Assembly: GCF_000746095.1 (NCBI RefSeq) | Contig: NZ_JQKP01000002.1 | Coordinates: forward strand, 186,001-250,000 | DNA from: Ferriphaselus sp. R-1 | Lineage (GTDB): Bacteria; Pseudomonadota; Gammaproteobacteria; Burkholderiales; Gallionellaceae | Length of the DNA: 64,000 nucleotides | Direction: 5' to 3' | Part shown: positions 18,822-28,627 of the stretch, piece after piece | How positions within the stretch are numbered: the first letter of the stretch is position 1 | How the letters are laid out: each line of letters starts with the position of its first letter | Translations under genes and position numbers: made by a program | The notes under the pieces: generated by a model | Told to the model about the DNA's origin: nothing | Databases searched by the model: none | The model's input: the letters and a program-made list of their open reading frames with translations, nothing else

Positions 18822-18841
18822 TCGGGTATTGCCCGATAGGC

Positions 18842-18870
18842 TTGCTTTTGCTGCGACTTTCCAGTAACTT
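18842..18870 (+). promoter_or_regulatory. possible promoter for thiC
   Basis: TTGCTT at 18842-18847 and TAACTT at 18865-18870 are 17 bases apart. Transcription would begin near 18877, just at the start of the TPP aptamer. The position is right, but the -10 match is poor. Confidence 0.4.
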
Positions 18871-18877
18871 GCGCCGC

Positions 18878-18960
18878 TCGCGTGGGGGTCTTCGCCGGGT
18901 TCGGCGAAGTGAGAAACACCCTTTGAACCTGTACGGATAATGCCGTCGTAGGGAAGCGCC
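18878..18960 (+). ncRNA. TPP (THI-box) riboswitch
   Basis: The leader of thiC contains the aptamer core: GGGGGTC with its pairing arm around 18884-18910, GTGAGAAACACCCTTTGAACCTG (the conserved pyrimidine-binding region, slightly variant from CUGAGA) and GGATAATGCCGTCGTAGGGAAGC. It binds thiamine pyrophosphate and should repress thiC when thiamine is plentiful. Downstream, a T6 run (18983-18988) lies directly before the GGAG ribosome-binding site (18989-18992). The switch may therefore act on translation, transcription termination, or both. Confidence 0.93.
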
Positions 18961-18972
18961 AGCCGCCGCTGA

Positions 18973-20871
<1,899 letters not shown>

Positions 20872-20898
20872 GGATTCGCCGGTGGCGATGCCTCCCCC

Positions 20899-21288
20899 TT
20901 ACCGCCAGAAGCACGTTTCGAAATTTGGGGACAACGAATAATCCCATTTGCTCACGGCTTGGAAAATCTTAAGCAGATGGGATAGCTCCCCAAATATTGG
21001 CATCGATTTTCTATCTTCGTCAGTTGCCGTTCGAATCGCAACAAATTCGTGTAATGCATGATCGTCGTCGGTGGGGCCTCCCGATAATTCCCACAATTCT
21101 TTGTATACAGGTGGGATGCCTACTTGCTCTGCAACGAAATACTCTCCGGACTCCAAACATTCTTTCAGTGCATTTGTGTCTTCATGTGTAGGCTCTCCCG
21201 ATAGGAGAAGTGAGCCCCACGCTTTGTAGTTCGAGCCATCGCGGTACATATACTCAAATACGCAACATGTGATATCGCTGGTCGGCAT
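20899..21288 (-). CDS. hypothetical protein, partner of the HNH gene
   Basis: This is a 129-residue acidic, soluble protein that I do not recognise. It has no signal peptide or membrane segment. It is rich in Glu/Asp (ECLESGEYFVAEQVG, GGPTDDDHALHEF) and ends in a Trp-containing tail (FETCFWR). It begins 5 bp after the stop of the frameshifted HNH gene, so the two form one transcription unit. The stretch is AT-richer than thiC and the genes on the other side, suggesting a transferred cassette. An immunity, antitoxin or specificity role next to a nuclease is possible but not supported by any motif. Confidence 0.6.
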   Translation of the reverse strand: MPTSDITCCVFEYMYRDGSNYKAWGSLLLSGEPTHEDTNALKECLESGEYFVAEQVGIPPVYKELWELSGGPTDDDHALHEFVAIRTATDEDRKSMPIFGELSHLLKIFQAVSKWDYSLSPNFETCFWR

Positions 21289-21293
21289 GCTAG

Positions 21294-22069
21294 TTATCTC
21301 CTGCTATCCACAAAAAGCTCGTTCCGATGCCACGCTATAAATTCCCTTTGTGGTGCAAAGCGTTCGGGCAACTCTATTGCTCTTCCCTCCAGCGGAAGGA
21401 GGACCTCGACTACAAATTTTTCTTTGTTCTGCTTTAATTCCTCCGAAACGACGACTCTCATGTCATCGGAAAGAGAAATAAGTCCCTTATCAAATGCACG
21501 ATCATGAATAGCCGATAAACAAAGGCCATTGCTTGGATTCAGGCGATTCGCCTTATCTTGCTCCAAGGCACGATATGGCTGGCAACCAGCAAGCGAGACT
21601 CTGACAAACCAGACATGCAACAGCGACCTCGATAGCTGCTCAATACAGCGCGACGGAAAAAACTCTGCTTGATGCGTTGCTCTGTAACGACCTTGCGAGT
21701 TTCCCCTGTGAAATCTTCTGGAACAAGCTGCTCGTCTGATTCGTCCGCTGGCTGCGCGTTAGCATCTAGCTTTATTCTGAGCATTTCGCTCTCAACTGCC
21801 AGCGCCTCCCAATCAGCATGAAATTCGCCCCATATCTCTCGGTCAAGATTCGACGCACCCTCAAGCCCTTTTCTACCCGTACTCGTGATAGCAGGATCAA
21901 GACTGGCGAAATTGCTCAGCTTCATCGCCACAGCTCCGGGTGTCCGCCCGATCAAGCCTGCAAGTTTGATAACTTCTGGAGTGCGCATATCCAGTTTGCC
22001 GAACGGCAGTTGGCAATACAGATGGAATGCGAGCTTGAGTTGTTCCTTCGTCCAGCGGTTTGTAGCCAT
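21294..22069 (-). pseudogene. HNH endonuclease (HNH_2 type), frameshifted
   Basis: Two overlapping frames together encode one protein of about 258 residues. The first part starts at the ATG at 22069 (GGAGG five bases upstream) and carries the N-terminal region plus RGRCCMSGL and the catalytic-type ASHIVPWS. The second frame continues with DKANRLNPSNGLCLSAIHDRAFDKGLI, which completes the ASHI-PW / NRLNP-NGLCL / HD-AFD signature of HNH_2 restriction-like nucleases. The break is at about 21555-21559: restoring one G (AAGAT to AAGGAT) would give an uninterrupted WSKDKANRLNP. The cause is a one-base deletion, a sequencing error or, less likely, programmed frameshifting. The N-terminal half is an untyped, possibly DNA-recognising domain. 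Confidence 0.8.
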
Positions 22070-22191
22070 GTTGTCCTCCGGCGATTCGACCGATATATGG
22101 CAGCGACTAAATACCAAGTGTTGACTGTTAGTTTATCCTGGTATCCATATCCAGATATTAAACTATCGCTCCGCTTATTCTCTTGCACACC

Positions 22192-22446
22192 ATGAACTGC
22201 CGCCCCTCCTGCGCCGCTTGCTGCATCGCCCCCTCCATCACCTCGCCCCTGCCCGGCATGCCGAATGGCAAACCCGCCGGGGTGCCGTGTGTGCAGTTGG
22301 ATGAGGCGCTGCGTTGCAAGGTGTTCGGCCAGCCGGAGCGACCGGCCTTTTGCGGTGGGTTGTTGCCTGCGGCGGAGATGTGCGGGGATACCCGGGAACA
22401 TGCGCTGGTTTGGCTGGCGCGGCTGGAGCAGGTGACTCGCCCCTAG
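22192..22446 (+). CDS. YkgJ-family cysteine-cluster protein
   Basis: This is a small 84-residue protein with eight cysteines (3, 7, 10, 11, 33, 42, 54, 64) in the arrangement of the UPF0153/YkgJ family: [15 protein letters not shown] at the start, GVPCVQLD, and FCGGL. The cysteines probably bind zinc or an Fe-S cluster; the cellular role is unknown. I start at 22192 because homologues begin MNCR; an ATG three codons upstream is also in frame. No clear ribosome-binding site is visible. Confidence 0.8.
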   Translation: MNCRPSCAACCIAPSITSPLPGMPNGKPAGVPCVQLDEALRCKVFGQPERPAFCGGLLPAAEMCGDTREHALVWLARLEQVTRP

Positions 22447-22532
22447 CGGCGAGGCCGTCCGATCACCGCAAGCGGTAGCACTTTCTTTGCAGCAGGAATG
22501 CGCGGCTTGATAACATGGGGGCAGGAGGATTC

Positions 22533-22769
22533 ATGCGCATTCCAGCGAAGTACGCCAATGTTCTGTTTGGCGGTATGTTGTCGGCCATCATGGTGACGGT
22601 GATCTCGGGTACGGTGTTGTTGAAGAATCAGGGCTATACGCCTGAGTTTTTCCGGCATTGGTTTCAGGGATTCATCACGGCATGGCCGATCGCTTTCCCC
22701 ACTGTGCTGGTGGTGGCACCGCGTGTGCGCAAGTGGGTGGCGCGCTTGACGGAACCCTCCGCCGGTTAG
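22533..22769 (+). CDS. DUF2798 family two-TM membrane protein
   Basis: This is a 78-residue protein with two hydrophobic segments (FGGMLSAIMVTVISGTVLL and AWPIAFPTVLVVAP) and a basic C-terminus (RVRKWVARL), matching the small DUF2798 membrane family. The ATG at 22533 has a strong AGGAGG just upstream and is preferred over an ATG at 22515. The function is unknown. Confidence 0.8.
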   Translation: MRIPAKYANVLFGGMLSAIMVTVISGTVLLKNQGYTPEFFRHWFQGFITAWPIAFPTVLVVAPRVRKWVARLTEPSAG

Positions 22770-22784
22770 TCGCCAAGAGTCGCC

Positions 22785-22991
22785 ATGCATAGATACCGCA
22801 CTCACACCCTCCCCGACGTTTCTGCCGATTGCCCCTGCGTGGGGCATTGCACCACGGCGCTGGGGGATGATGTCTGCCGCAGTTGCCTGCGCACGTTCGA
22901 GGAGATCACGCGCTGGCCGGAGTTGAGCGAGGATGAGCGGCGGGCGATCAATCGCCGCATCGCAGCCCGACCCAGTCGCCCCGACCATTAG
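22785..22991 (+). CDS. DUF1289 family protein
   Basis: This is a 68-residue protein with the DUF1289 signature: cysteines at 16, 18, 22, 31 and 34 (CPCVGHC and CRSCLRTFEEITRW) followed by SEDERRAINRRI. The cysteines probably bind a metal. It follows the DUF2798 gene by 15 bp and is likely cotranscribed with it. The function is unknown. Confidence 0.85.
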   Translation: MHRYRTHTLPDVSADCPCVGHCTTALGDDVCRSCLRTFEEITRWPELSEDERRAINRRIAARPSRPDH

Positions 22992-23106
22992 CTCTCTGCG
23001 CCCCGAGCGGGGCCAAGGAAGTGAAGTTGATGCGTCACCCGCCATGCGGGAGCGACCCAGCCCAGCGGATCTGCCCTCTCAAATCACCCGGAACGGGTGA
23101 CTCGAC

Positions 23107-23574
23107 TCAGTGATGATGGTGGTGCTCGTGCCCTTCGGTGGTCGCCGTCAGTGGTTTGATGTCGGCACTGGCCTCGACCTGTTCACGATGCTTGTCGGCG
23201 AACTCCACGGTCAGCGTGAAAGCCACGCTGTCGCCCGCCTTGAGCGGCTGCTTCAGGCCCATCAGCATCAGGTGATAGCCCTCGGTGGCAAGATCCAGCG
23301 GCTTGTTGGCGGGCAGCGGCAGCGCTTTGACGGCGTGCATCATCATCATGCCGTTCATCTGCATCATGCGATGCAGCTCGGAGCTGCCGGCCACCGGGCT
23401 GGACACGGCGACCACGCGCGCGTCTTTACCGCTGCTCAGCACGCACTGGATGGAGGCGCTGTCCTGACCCGGTGCCGTGGCCCGCGCCCACGCTCCCGTT
23501 ACCTTGACCTCTGCCGCAGCGGCAGAGAACGCCGCCAGCAAGCCGACCACACCCACCAGAATCAATCTTTTCAT
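23107..23574 (-). CDS. periplasmic copper chaperone PCuAC
   Basis: This is a 155-residue protein with a signal peptide ending near AFSAAAA. The copper(I) site of the PCuAC/DUF461 family is complete: His68, Met79, His101 and Met103 reproduce H-x10-M-x21-H-x-M. The C-terminus ends in a His-rich tail (GHEHHHHH), a second possible metal site. PCuAC proteins deliver copper to the CuA/CuB centres of cytochrome oxidases in the periplasm. The ATG at 23574 has GAGGAGAGG upstream. The gene is divergent from the RegB-like kinase and shares a 114-bp intergenic region with it. Confidence 0.93.
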   Translation of the reverse strand: MKRLILVGVVGLLAAFSAAAAEVKVTGAWARATAPGQDSASIQCVLSSGKDARVVAVSSPVAGSSELHRMMQMNGMMMMHAVKALPLPANKPLDLATEGYHLMLMGLKQPLKAGDSVAFTLTVEFADKHREQVEASADIKPLTATTEGHEHHHHH

Positions 23575-23636
23575 GTCACCTCTCCTCAAGCCAAAATCTC
23601 CCGCGCGCATTCTAAACGGAAAGGCCGCCCGCTTAC

Positions 23637-23653
23637 TGCGACAATTCGTCGCA
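23637..23653. promoter_or_regulatory. RegA/PrrA-type palindrome
   Basis: TGCGAC-aattc-GTCGCA is a perfect 6-bp inverted repeat with a 5-bp spacer. It fits the published RegA/PrrA consensus GCGNC-Nx-GNCGC exactly. It sits between the divergent PCuAC and regB-like genes. A TAGAAT -10-like hexamer (23676-23681) lies just before the kinase ATG, so the site would be at or upstream of the -35 region. Confidence 0.55.
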
Positions 23654-23688
23654 CCCTCCGCTCGGCCCGATTGCGTAGAATGCCTCCC

Positions 23689-25038
23689 ATGAATCTTTCC
23701 CTGCTCGCCGACTCCACCGGCCACAGCCACCTCAGACGACTGGTCGTCCTGCGCAGCATCGCAGTGCTGGCGCAGATTGCCACGCTGGCGCTAACCTACC
23801 GCTTCCTGGACATGGCGCTGCCCTGGCTGCCGATGATGGCCACCATCGCCGCGCTGGCCGGGCTGAATCTGCTGAGCTGGTGGCGTTTGCGGGCGACACG
23901 CCCGGTATCGAACCCGGAACTGTTCACCCAACTGTGCGCCGACGTACTGGCCCTTTCCGTACTGCTCTATTACGGCGGTGGCTCGACCAACCCCTTCGTT
24001 TCGCTATTCCTGTTGCCGCTGGTGATCGCGGCGGCAACCCTGCCCGGTCGTTTCACCTGGCTGATGGCCGGTGTGACCACCGCCTGTTACACCTTGCTGA
24101 TGAAGTTCTACGTACCGCTACCGATGCGGCACGATGCCATGGACCACAGCATGATGGGCCATGACATGGTGGGGATGGAAGATATGGCCGGCCACGACAT
24201 GGCCATGATGGACATGCCCACGACCCCCGACACTGCCTTCAACATGCACGTGTTCGGCATGTGGCTCGGCTTCGTCATCAGCGCGGCGGTGGTCGCCTAT
24301 TTCGTGGTACGCATGGCCCAGGCGGTACGCGAACGCGACGAAGCGCTGGCGCGTATCCGCGAGGAGACCTTGCGCAATGAGCGGGTGGTGGCGCTGGGCT
24401 TGCAGGCCGCCAGTGCCGCACACGAACTGGGCACGCCGCTCTCCACTCTGGCCGTGGTCATCGGCGAGCTGCAACACGAGGCCGCTGCCCTGCCCGAATG
24501 GCGCGCAGACCTCGCCCTGCTGGACGGCCAGGTGCGTAACTGCCGCCGCATCCTCGACAAGATGCTGGCCAGCGCTCAGGACACCGCCAGCGGCACCACG
24601 CGCACCGAGCCGATCGACCGCTTCCTGCTCGAAACGCTGGACGAATGGCAGCTGCTGCGGCCCACCGTGCAATGCAGTTACACGCCGACCACCACGGGCG
24701 GCACGCCGCAGCTCGATTTCGATCCCGCGCTACGCGCCGCCCTGCTCAACCTGCTCAACAACGCTGCCGACGCATCGCCGGAAAGGATCGCCGTCCAAGC
24801 GCGCTGGAACGCACAGCAACTGGTGCTGGAGATCCTCGATTATGGTTCCGGGCTGACCCCCGAGGCCGCCACGCGCGCCGGTTCCGCCTTTTTCACCACC
24901 AAGCAGGAAGGGCGCGGCCTCGGCCTGTTCCTGGCCAACACCAGCATCGAGCGCTTGGGCGGCAAAGTACGCCTGTTCAACCGCACCGAGGGCGGTGCCA
25001 CCACCGAAGTGACCTTGCCTCTGGGAGCCTCCGCATGA
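23689..25038 (+). CDS. regB: RegB/PrrB-like redox sensor histidine kinase with Met/His-rich loop
   Basis: This is a 449-residue membrane kinase with about six hydrophobic segments, including the ubiquinone-binding signature GGGSTNPF (96-103) of the RegB/PrrB/RoxS family. The phosphoacceptor is His245 (SAAHELGTPLSTL). Cys285 in QVRNCRRIL lies where RegB has its redox-active cysteine. A C-terminal HATPase domain follows (NLLNNAADASP, GRGLGLFL). Between predicted TM5 and TM6, on the periplasmic side, residues 146-176 hold 11 Met, 4 His and several Asp, resembling a copper-binding loop. The frame stays open further upstream, but only over antisense DNA; ATGs at 23680 and 23689 are both possible starts. 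The stop overlaps the regulator start. Confidence 0.9.
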   Translation: MNLSLLADSTGHSHLRRLVVLRSIAVLAQIATLALTYRFLDMALPWLPMMATIAALAGLNLLSWWRLRATRPVSNPELFTQLCADVLALSVLLYYGGGSTNPFVSLFLLPLVIAAATLPGRFTWLMAGVTTACYTLLMKFYVPLPMRHDAMDHSMMGHDMVGMEDMAGHDMAMMDMPTTPDTAFNMHVFGMWLGFVISAAVVAYFVVRMAQAVRERDEALARIREETLRNERVVALGLQAASAAHELGTPLSTLAVVIGELQHEAAALPEWRADLALLDGQVRNCRRILDKMLASAQDTASGTTRTEPIDRFLLETLDEWQLLRPTVQCSYTPTTTGGTPQLDFDPALRAALLNLLNNAADASPERIAVQARWNAQQLVLEILDYGSGLTPEAATRAGSAFFTTKQEGRGLGLFLANTSIERLGGKVRLFNRTEGGATTEVTLPLGASA

Positions 25039-25583
25039 GCACGACACCGTCCGAACAGCCCTCGCTGCTGCTGGTGGATGACGATGCCACGTTCTGTGCC
25101 GTCCTCGCCAAAGCCCTGCTGAAACGCGGCTTCGCCGTCACCAGCGCCAACAGCGTCGAGCAGGCTCTGCCGCTGGCTGCAGCCAATCCGCCCGAGTTCG
25201 CCGTGGTTGATCTCAAGATGGACGGAGCCTCCGGGCTGGTGCTGGTCAAGGCGCTGCACGAGCTCGACCCGGCCACCCGCATCGTCATGCTCACCGGCTA
25301 TGCCAGCATCGCTACGGCGGTGGAGGCGATCAAGCTGGGCGCGACCCAATATCTGACCAAACCCGCCAACGCCGATGAGATCATCGAGGCCTTCGGCCAT
25401 GCCGCCAGTGCCGACATCGAGCCCAACGTCCAGCCGACCTCGGTCGACCGTCTGGAATGGGAGCATATCCAGCGCGTGCTGCAGGACCACGACGGCAACG
25501 TCTCCGCCACTGCCCGCGCGCTCAACATGCACCGCCGCACCCTGCAGCGCAAACTAACCAAGCGCCCTATTCTCGATAACTGA
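25035..25583 (+). CDS. regA: RegA/PrrA-like response regulator
   Basis: This is a 182-residue regulator with a receiver domain (phosphoacceptor Asp59 in VVDLKMDG, conserved Lys109 in LTKPA) and a short Fis-type helix-turn-helix, GNVSATARALNMHRRTLQRKL, typical of the RegA/PrrA/ActR group. The partner is the kinase encoded immediately upstream (ATGA overlap at 25035-25038). In this family it controls respiration, carbon and nitrogen genes according to the redox state of the quinone pool. A RegA-type palindrome upstream of the kinase suggests autoregulation. Confidence 0.92.
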   Translation: MSTTPSEQPSLLLVDDDATFCAVLAKALLKRGFAVTSANSVEQALPLAAANPPEFAVVDLKMDGASGLVLVKALHELDPATRIVMLTGYASIATAVEAIKLGATQYLTKPANADEIIEAFGHAASADIEPNVQPTSVDRLEWEHIQRVLQDHDGNVSATARALNMHRRTLQRKLTKRPILDN

Positions 25584-25631
25584 GGCCGTGCGTCGGTACT
25601 CAGCAGAAATTCGCCGTCTCTGCCGCGATGC

Positions 25632-25637
25632 TATAAT
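25632..25637 (+). promoter_or_regulatory. -10 element of the argS promoter
   Basis: A perfect TATAAT lies 27 bases upstream of the argS ATG. No good -35 is seen at the expected spacing (around 25609-25614). Confidence 0.45.
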
Positions 25638-25663
25638 CCGCGCCTGTTTTTAAGGTAAGCGCC

Positions 25664-27343
25664 ATGTCCGTCCCCGTTCTCGACTTCAAATCCCATCTTT
25701 CCGAGCTGTTCGCGCAGGCACGAGCCGTCGTCGCACCCGAACTGGCCGATGCCCCCATCGTGATCGAGCGCCCCAAGCAGGCAGCCCACGGTGACTACGC
25801 CTGCAATCTGGCCATGCAACTGGCCAAACCGCTGCGCAAAGCGCCGCGCGACATCGCCAATGCGTTGATCGCCGCCTTGCCGCAGACCGATTTCATCGAC
25901 AAGGTGGAGATCGCCGGAGCCGGGTTCATCAACGTGTTCATCGCCCCCGCCGCCAAGCGCCGCGTGGTGGCGGGCGTGTTGCAAGCGGGCGCCGGCTACG
26001 GCCATGTTCATGTCGGCCAGGGCCGCAAGATCCAGGTCGAGTTCGTCTCCGCCAACCCGACCGGCCCGCTGCACATCGGCCACGGACGCGGCGCTGCCGT
26101 GGGGGATTCGCTGTGCCGTCTGCTGCACGCAGCGGGCTGGAACGTGACGCGCGAGTTCTATTACAACGATGCCGGACAGCAGATCGACAACCTGACCCGC
26201 TCGGTACAGCTACGCTGCCGTGGCCTCACGCCGGACAGCCCGGAGTGGCCGGAAGACGGCTATCGCGGCGACTACATCGTGGACGTGGCCAACGCCTTCA
26301 TGGCCAAGGAGTCCGTGGTCTCCGACGACCAGCAGTTCACCGGCACCGGCAACGCAGACGATGCCGAAGCCATCCGCCACTTCGCCGTGGCCTATCTGCG
26401 CCGCGAGCAGGACCTCGACCTGCGCGCCTTCGGTGTCGAGTTCGACGTGTTCTCGCTGGAGTCCGCGCTGTACACCGAGGGCAAGGTGGATGCCGCCGTG
26501 ACCCAGCTCATCGCCAGCGGCCATACCTACGAGCAGGACGGCGCGCTGTGGTTGCGCACCACTGATTTCGGCGACGACAAGGATCGCGTGATGCGCAAGC
26601 GCGAGGGCGGCTACACCTATTTCGTGCCGGACGTGGCTTACCATCTGGACAAGTGGGGGCGCGGCTTCGAGCGCGTCATCAACGAACAGGGCGCGGACCA
26701 CCATTCCACCATCACCCGCGTGCGCGCCGGCTTGCAGGCGCTCAACGTCGGCATCCCCAAAGGCTGGCCGGAATATGTGCTGCACCAGATGGTCACGGTG
26801 CTGAAGAATGGCGCGGAGGTGAAGATCTCCAAGCGCGCCGGCAGCTATGTCACCCTGCGCGACCTGATCGACGAGGTGGGTTGCGATGCCACGCGCTACT
26901 TCCTCGCCGCGCGCTCGCCGGATTCGCAGTTGGTGTTCGACATCGACCTGGCCAAGGCGCAGAGCAACGACAACCCGGTGTACTACATCCAGTACGCCCA
27001 CGCGCGCATCTTCAGCGTGTTGTCACAGTGGGGCGGCGAACACCGGACGCTGCTCGGTGCCGATCTGTCCAGCCTGGACAGCGACTACGAGACGGTGCTG
27101 CTGCAGAAGCTGATCGACTTTCCGCAGGCCGTGGAGAGCGCCGCACACGACCTCGCGCCGCACCAGATCGCCGTCTACCTCAAGGATTTGGCAGCCGATT
27201 TCCACAGCTACTATAATGCCTCGCGTTTTCTGGTCGAGGACGAGGCGGTCAAGCTGGCGCGGCTGGCACTGATCGCGGCCACGGCACAGGTGATGAAGAA
27301 CGGTCTGGCGCTATTGGGCGTCAGCGCACCGGAATCAATGTAA
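25664..27343 (+). CDS. argS: arginyl-tRNA synthetase
   Basis: This is a 559-residue class I aminoacyl-tRNA synthetase, within the normal ArgRS length. It has the N-terminal Add-1 domain, the HIGH motif in [13 protein letters not shown], the KMSKS-equivalent KISKRAGS, and the C-terminal DALR anticodon-binding domain ([12 protein letters not shown], then [14 protein letters not shown]). It charges tRNA-Arg. It heads a plus-strand group with the SPOR protein, dsbA and an SDR. Confidence 0.97.
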   Translation: MSVPVLDFKSHLSELFAQARAVVAPELADAPIVIERPKQAAHGDYACNLAMQLAKPLRKAPRDIANALIAALPQTDFIDKVEIAGAGFINVFIAPAAKRRVVAGVLQAGAGYGHVHVGQGRKIQVEFVSANPTGPLHIGHGRGAAVGDSLCRLLHAAGWNVTREFYYNDAGQQIDNLTRSVQLRCRGLTPDSPEWPEDGYRGDYIVDVANAFMAKESVVSDDQQFTGTGNADDAEAIRHFAVAYLRREQDLDLRAFGVEFDVFSLESALYTEGKVDAAVTQLIASGHTYEQDGALWLRTTDFGDDKDRVMRKREGGYTYFVPDVAYHLDKWGRGFERVINEQGADHHSTITRVRAGLQALNVGIPKGWPEYVLHQMVTVLKNGAEVKISKRAGSYVTLRDLIDEVGCDATRYFLAARSPDSQLVFDIDLAKAQSNDNPVYYIQYAHARIFSVLSQWGGEHRTLLGADLSSLDSDYETVLLQKLIDFPQAVESAAHDLAPHQIAVYLKDLAADFHSYYNASRFLVEDEAVKLARLALIAATAQVMKNGLALLGVSAPESM

Positions 27344-27355
27344 GGAAAGGGCGGC

Positions 27356-27982
27356 ATGAGCAAGAACATGGTTGGACGCGCACCCGCGCCAAAGAAACCT
27401 TCCGGCAAGGGCGGCGGGCTGTTCGTCGGCATCTTGCTGGGCATGGTGTTCGGCCTGGTGGTCGCTGGTGGTGTCGCCTGGTATCTGATGAAGCTGCCCA
27501 GCCCGTTCACCAAAGTCGAGCAACAGCCCGACTCCCCGGTGGTGGACAAGCCGCTGGTGCAGGAGCCGCCCCGCATCAACCCCGCTCCCGCCGCCCCGGC
27601 CTCCAGCCCGGAAGAGAGCAAGCCACGGTTCGAGTTCTACAAGGTGCTGACCGACAAGAAGGATGCGAGCGTGCCGATGCCGCAGGCTCCCGCCAAGATC
27701 GAAGACCGCTCCTTCAAGCCCGACACGGCGACTGAGGCCACGGACAACACCAGCTATTTCCTGCAGACCGGCTCCTACAGCTCCGAGGCCGATGCCGAGA
27801 ACGAAAAGGCAAGGCTGGCGATGCAAGGCATGCTGGCCAATGTACAAAGCGTGTTCGTGCCGGAGAAAGGGCAGCGTTACCGCGTACGTCTGGGGCCCTA
27901 CAAAGGTGCTGCCGAGATGAACAAAGTCCGCACCGCACTGAAACAAATCGGGGTGGAAGCCACTCCAATGCGCGCCAAGTAA
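27356..27982 (+). CDS. SPOR-domain membrane protein (FtsN-like)
   Basis: This is a 208-residue bitopic protein: a basic N-terminus, one transmembrane helix (GGLFVGILLGMVFGLVVAGG), a Pro-rich periplasmic linker and a C-terminal SPOR domain (SYFLQTGSYSSEADAENEKARL to YRVRLGPYKGAAEMNKVRTAL). SPOR domains bind denuded peptidoglycan at the septum. The layout is that of FtsN, and the gene sits after argS as FtsN-like genes do in many betaproteobacteria. Without the short essential FtsN motif being identifiable, I do not assign ftsN. Confidence 0.88.
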   Translation: MSKNMVGRAPAPKKPSGKGGGLFVGILLGMVFGLVVAGGVAWYLMKLPSPFTKVEQQPDSPVVDKPLVQEPPRINPAPAAPASSPEESKPRFEFYKVLTDKKDASVPMPQAPAKIEDRSFKPDTATEATDNTSYFLQTGSYSSEADAENEKARLAMQGMLANVQSVFVPEKGQRYRVRLGPYKGAAEMNKVRTALKQIGVEATPMRAK

Positions 27983-27997
27983 GCAATAGGAGAACAC

Positions 27998-28627
27998 ATG
28001 AAACTTGCATTCAGAAACCTGCTGGCCATCGCCCTGATTACCGTCGCGGGCTATGCCCAGGCCGCCGTTCTCGGCAAGGACTACACCCTCATCGAGCCTG
28101 CCCAGCCCACGGCAACCAATGGCAAGATCGAGGTGCTGGAGTTCTTCGCCTATCCCTGCCCGCATTGTCACCATCTGGTCCCCGAACTCAGCGCCTGGGC
28201 GAAGAACATGCCCAAGGATGTCGCGCTGACCTACGTACCGGTGGTGTTCCGTGACTCCTGGGAACCGATGGCTTACACCTTCTATGCACTGGATACGCTG
28301 GGCCAGCTGCCCAAGCTGCACGATGCCCTGTTCGATGCCTGGAACGTGTCGCATACCGAGTTGACCTCGATCGGGCAGATCTCCAACTTCGTTGCCCAGC
28401 GCGGCGTGGACAAGCAGAAATTCACCGATGCCTATCGCTCGTTCTCGGTTCAGTCCAAGGTCACCCGCAGCAAGCAGATGGTGCTGTCCTATCGCATCCA
28501 GGGCACGCCCACTCTGGTCGTGGATGGTCGCTATGCCATCACCGGCCTGCAACCTGCCGACATGATCCGCGTGCTGCGCGAACTGACCGACCAGGTGCGC
28601 AAGGAGCGCGCAAGCAAGAAGCGCTGA
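27998..28627 (+). CDS. dsbA: thiol:disulfide interchange protein DsbA
   Basis: This is a 209-residue periplasmic oxidoreductase. The signal peptide ends around YAQA at 19-22. The active site is Cys54-Pro-His-Cys57 (YPCPHCHHL), and the cis-Pro loop GTPTLVVDG is intact. It introduces disulfides into exported proteins and is reoxidised by DsbB, which is not in this window. Good spacing and AGGAG upstream support the ATG. Its TGA overlaps the next start by one base. Confidence 0.94.
   Translation: MKLAFRNLLAIALITVAGYAQAAVLGKDYTLIEPAQPTATNGKIEVLEFFAYPCPHCHHLVPELSAWAKNMPKDVALTYVPVVFRDSWEPMAYTFYALDTLGQLPKLHDALFDAWNVSHTELTSIGQISNFVAQRGVDKQKFTDAYRSFSVQSKVTRSKQMVLSYRIQGTPTLVVDGRYAITGLQPADMIRVLRELTDQVRKERASKKR

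Noticed and set aside
22443-23045. 200-codon minus-strand frame across the small DUF genes
   Set aside because: It is antisense to the DUF2798 and DUF1289 genes, both with strong family signatures, and shows no domain.
23085-23101. TCACCCG-gaa-CGGGTGA inverted repeat as terminator
   Set aside because: The stem is short and no T-run follows on either strand. It could serve the convergent DUF1289 and PCuAC genes, but the evidence is too weak to call it.
23110-23679. 190-codon upstream extension of the RegB-like kinase
   Set aside because: It lies antisense to the PCuAC gene and has no homology. The kinase family starts near 23680-23689.
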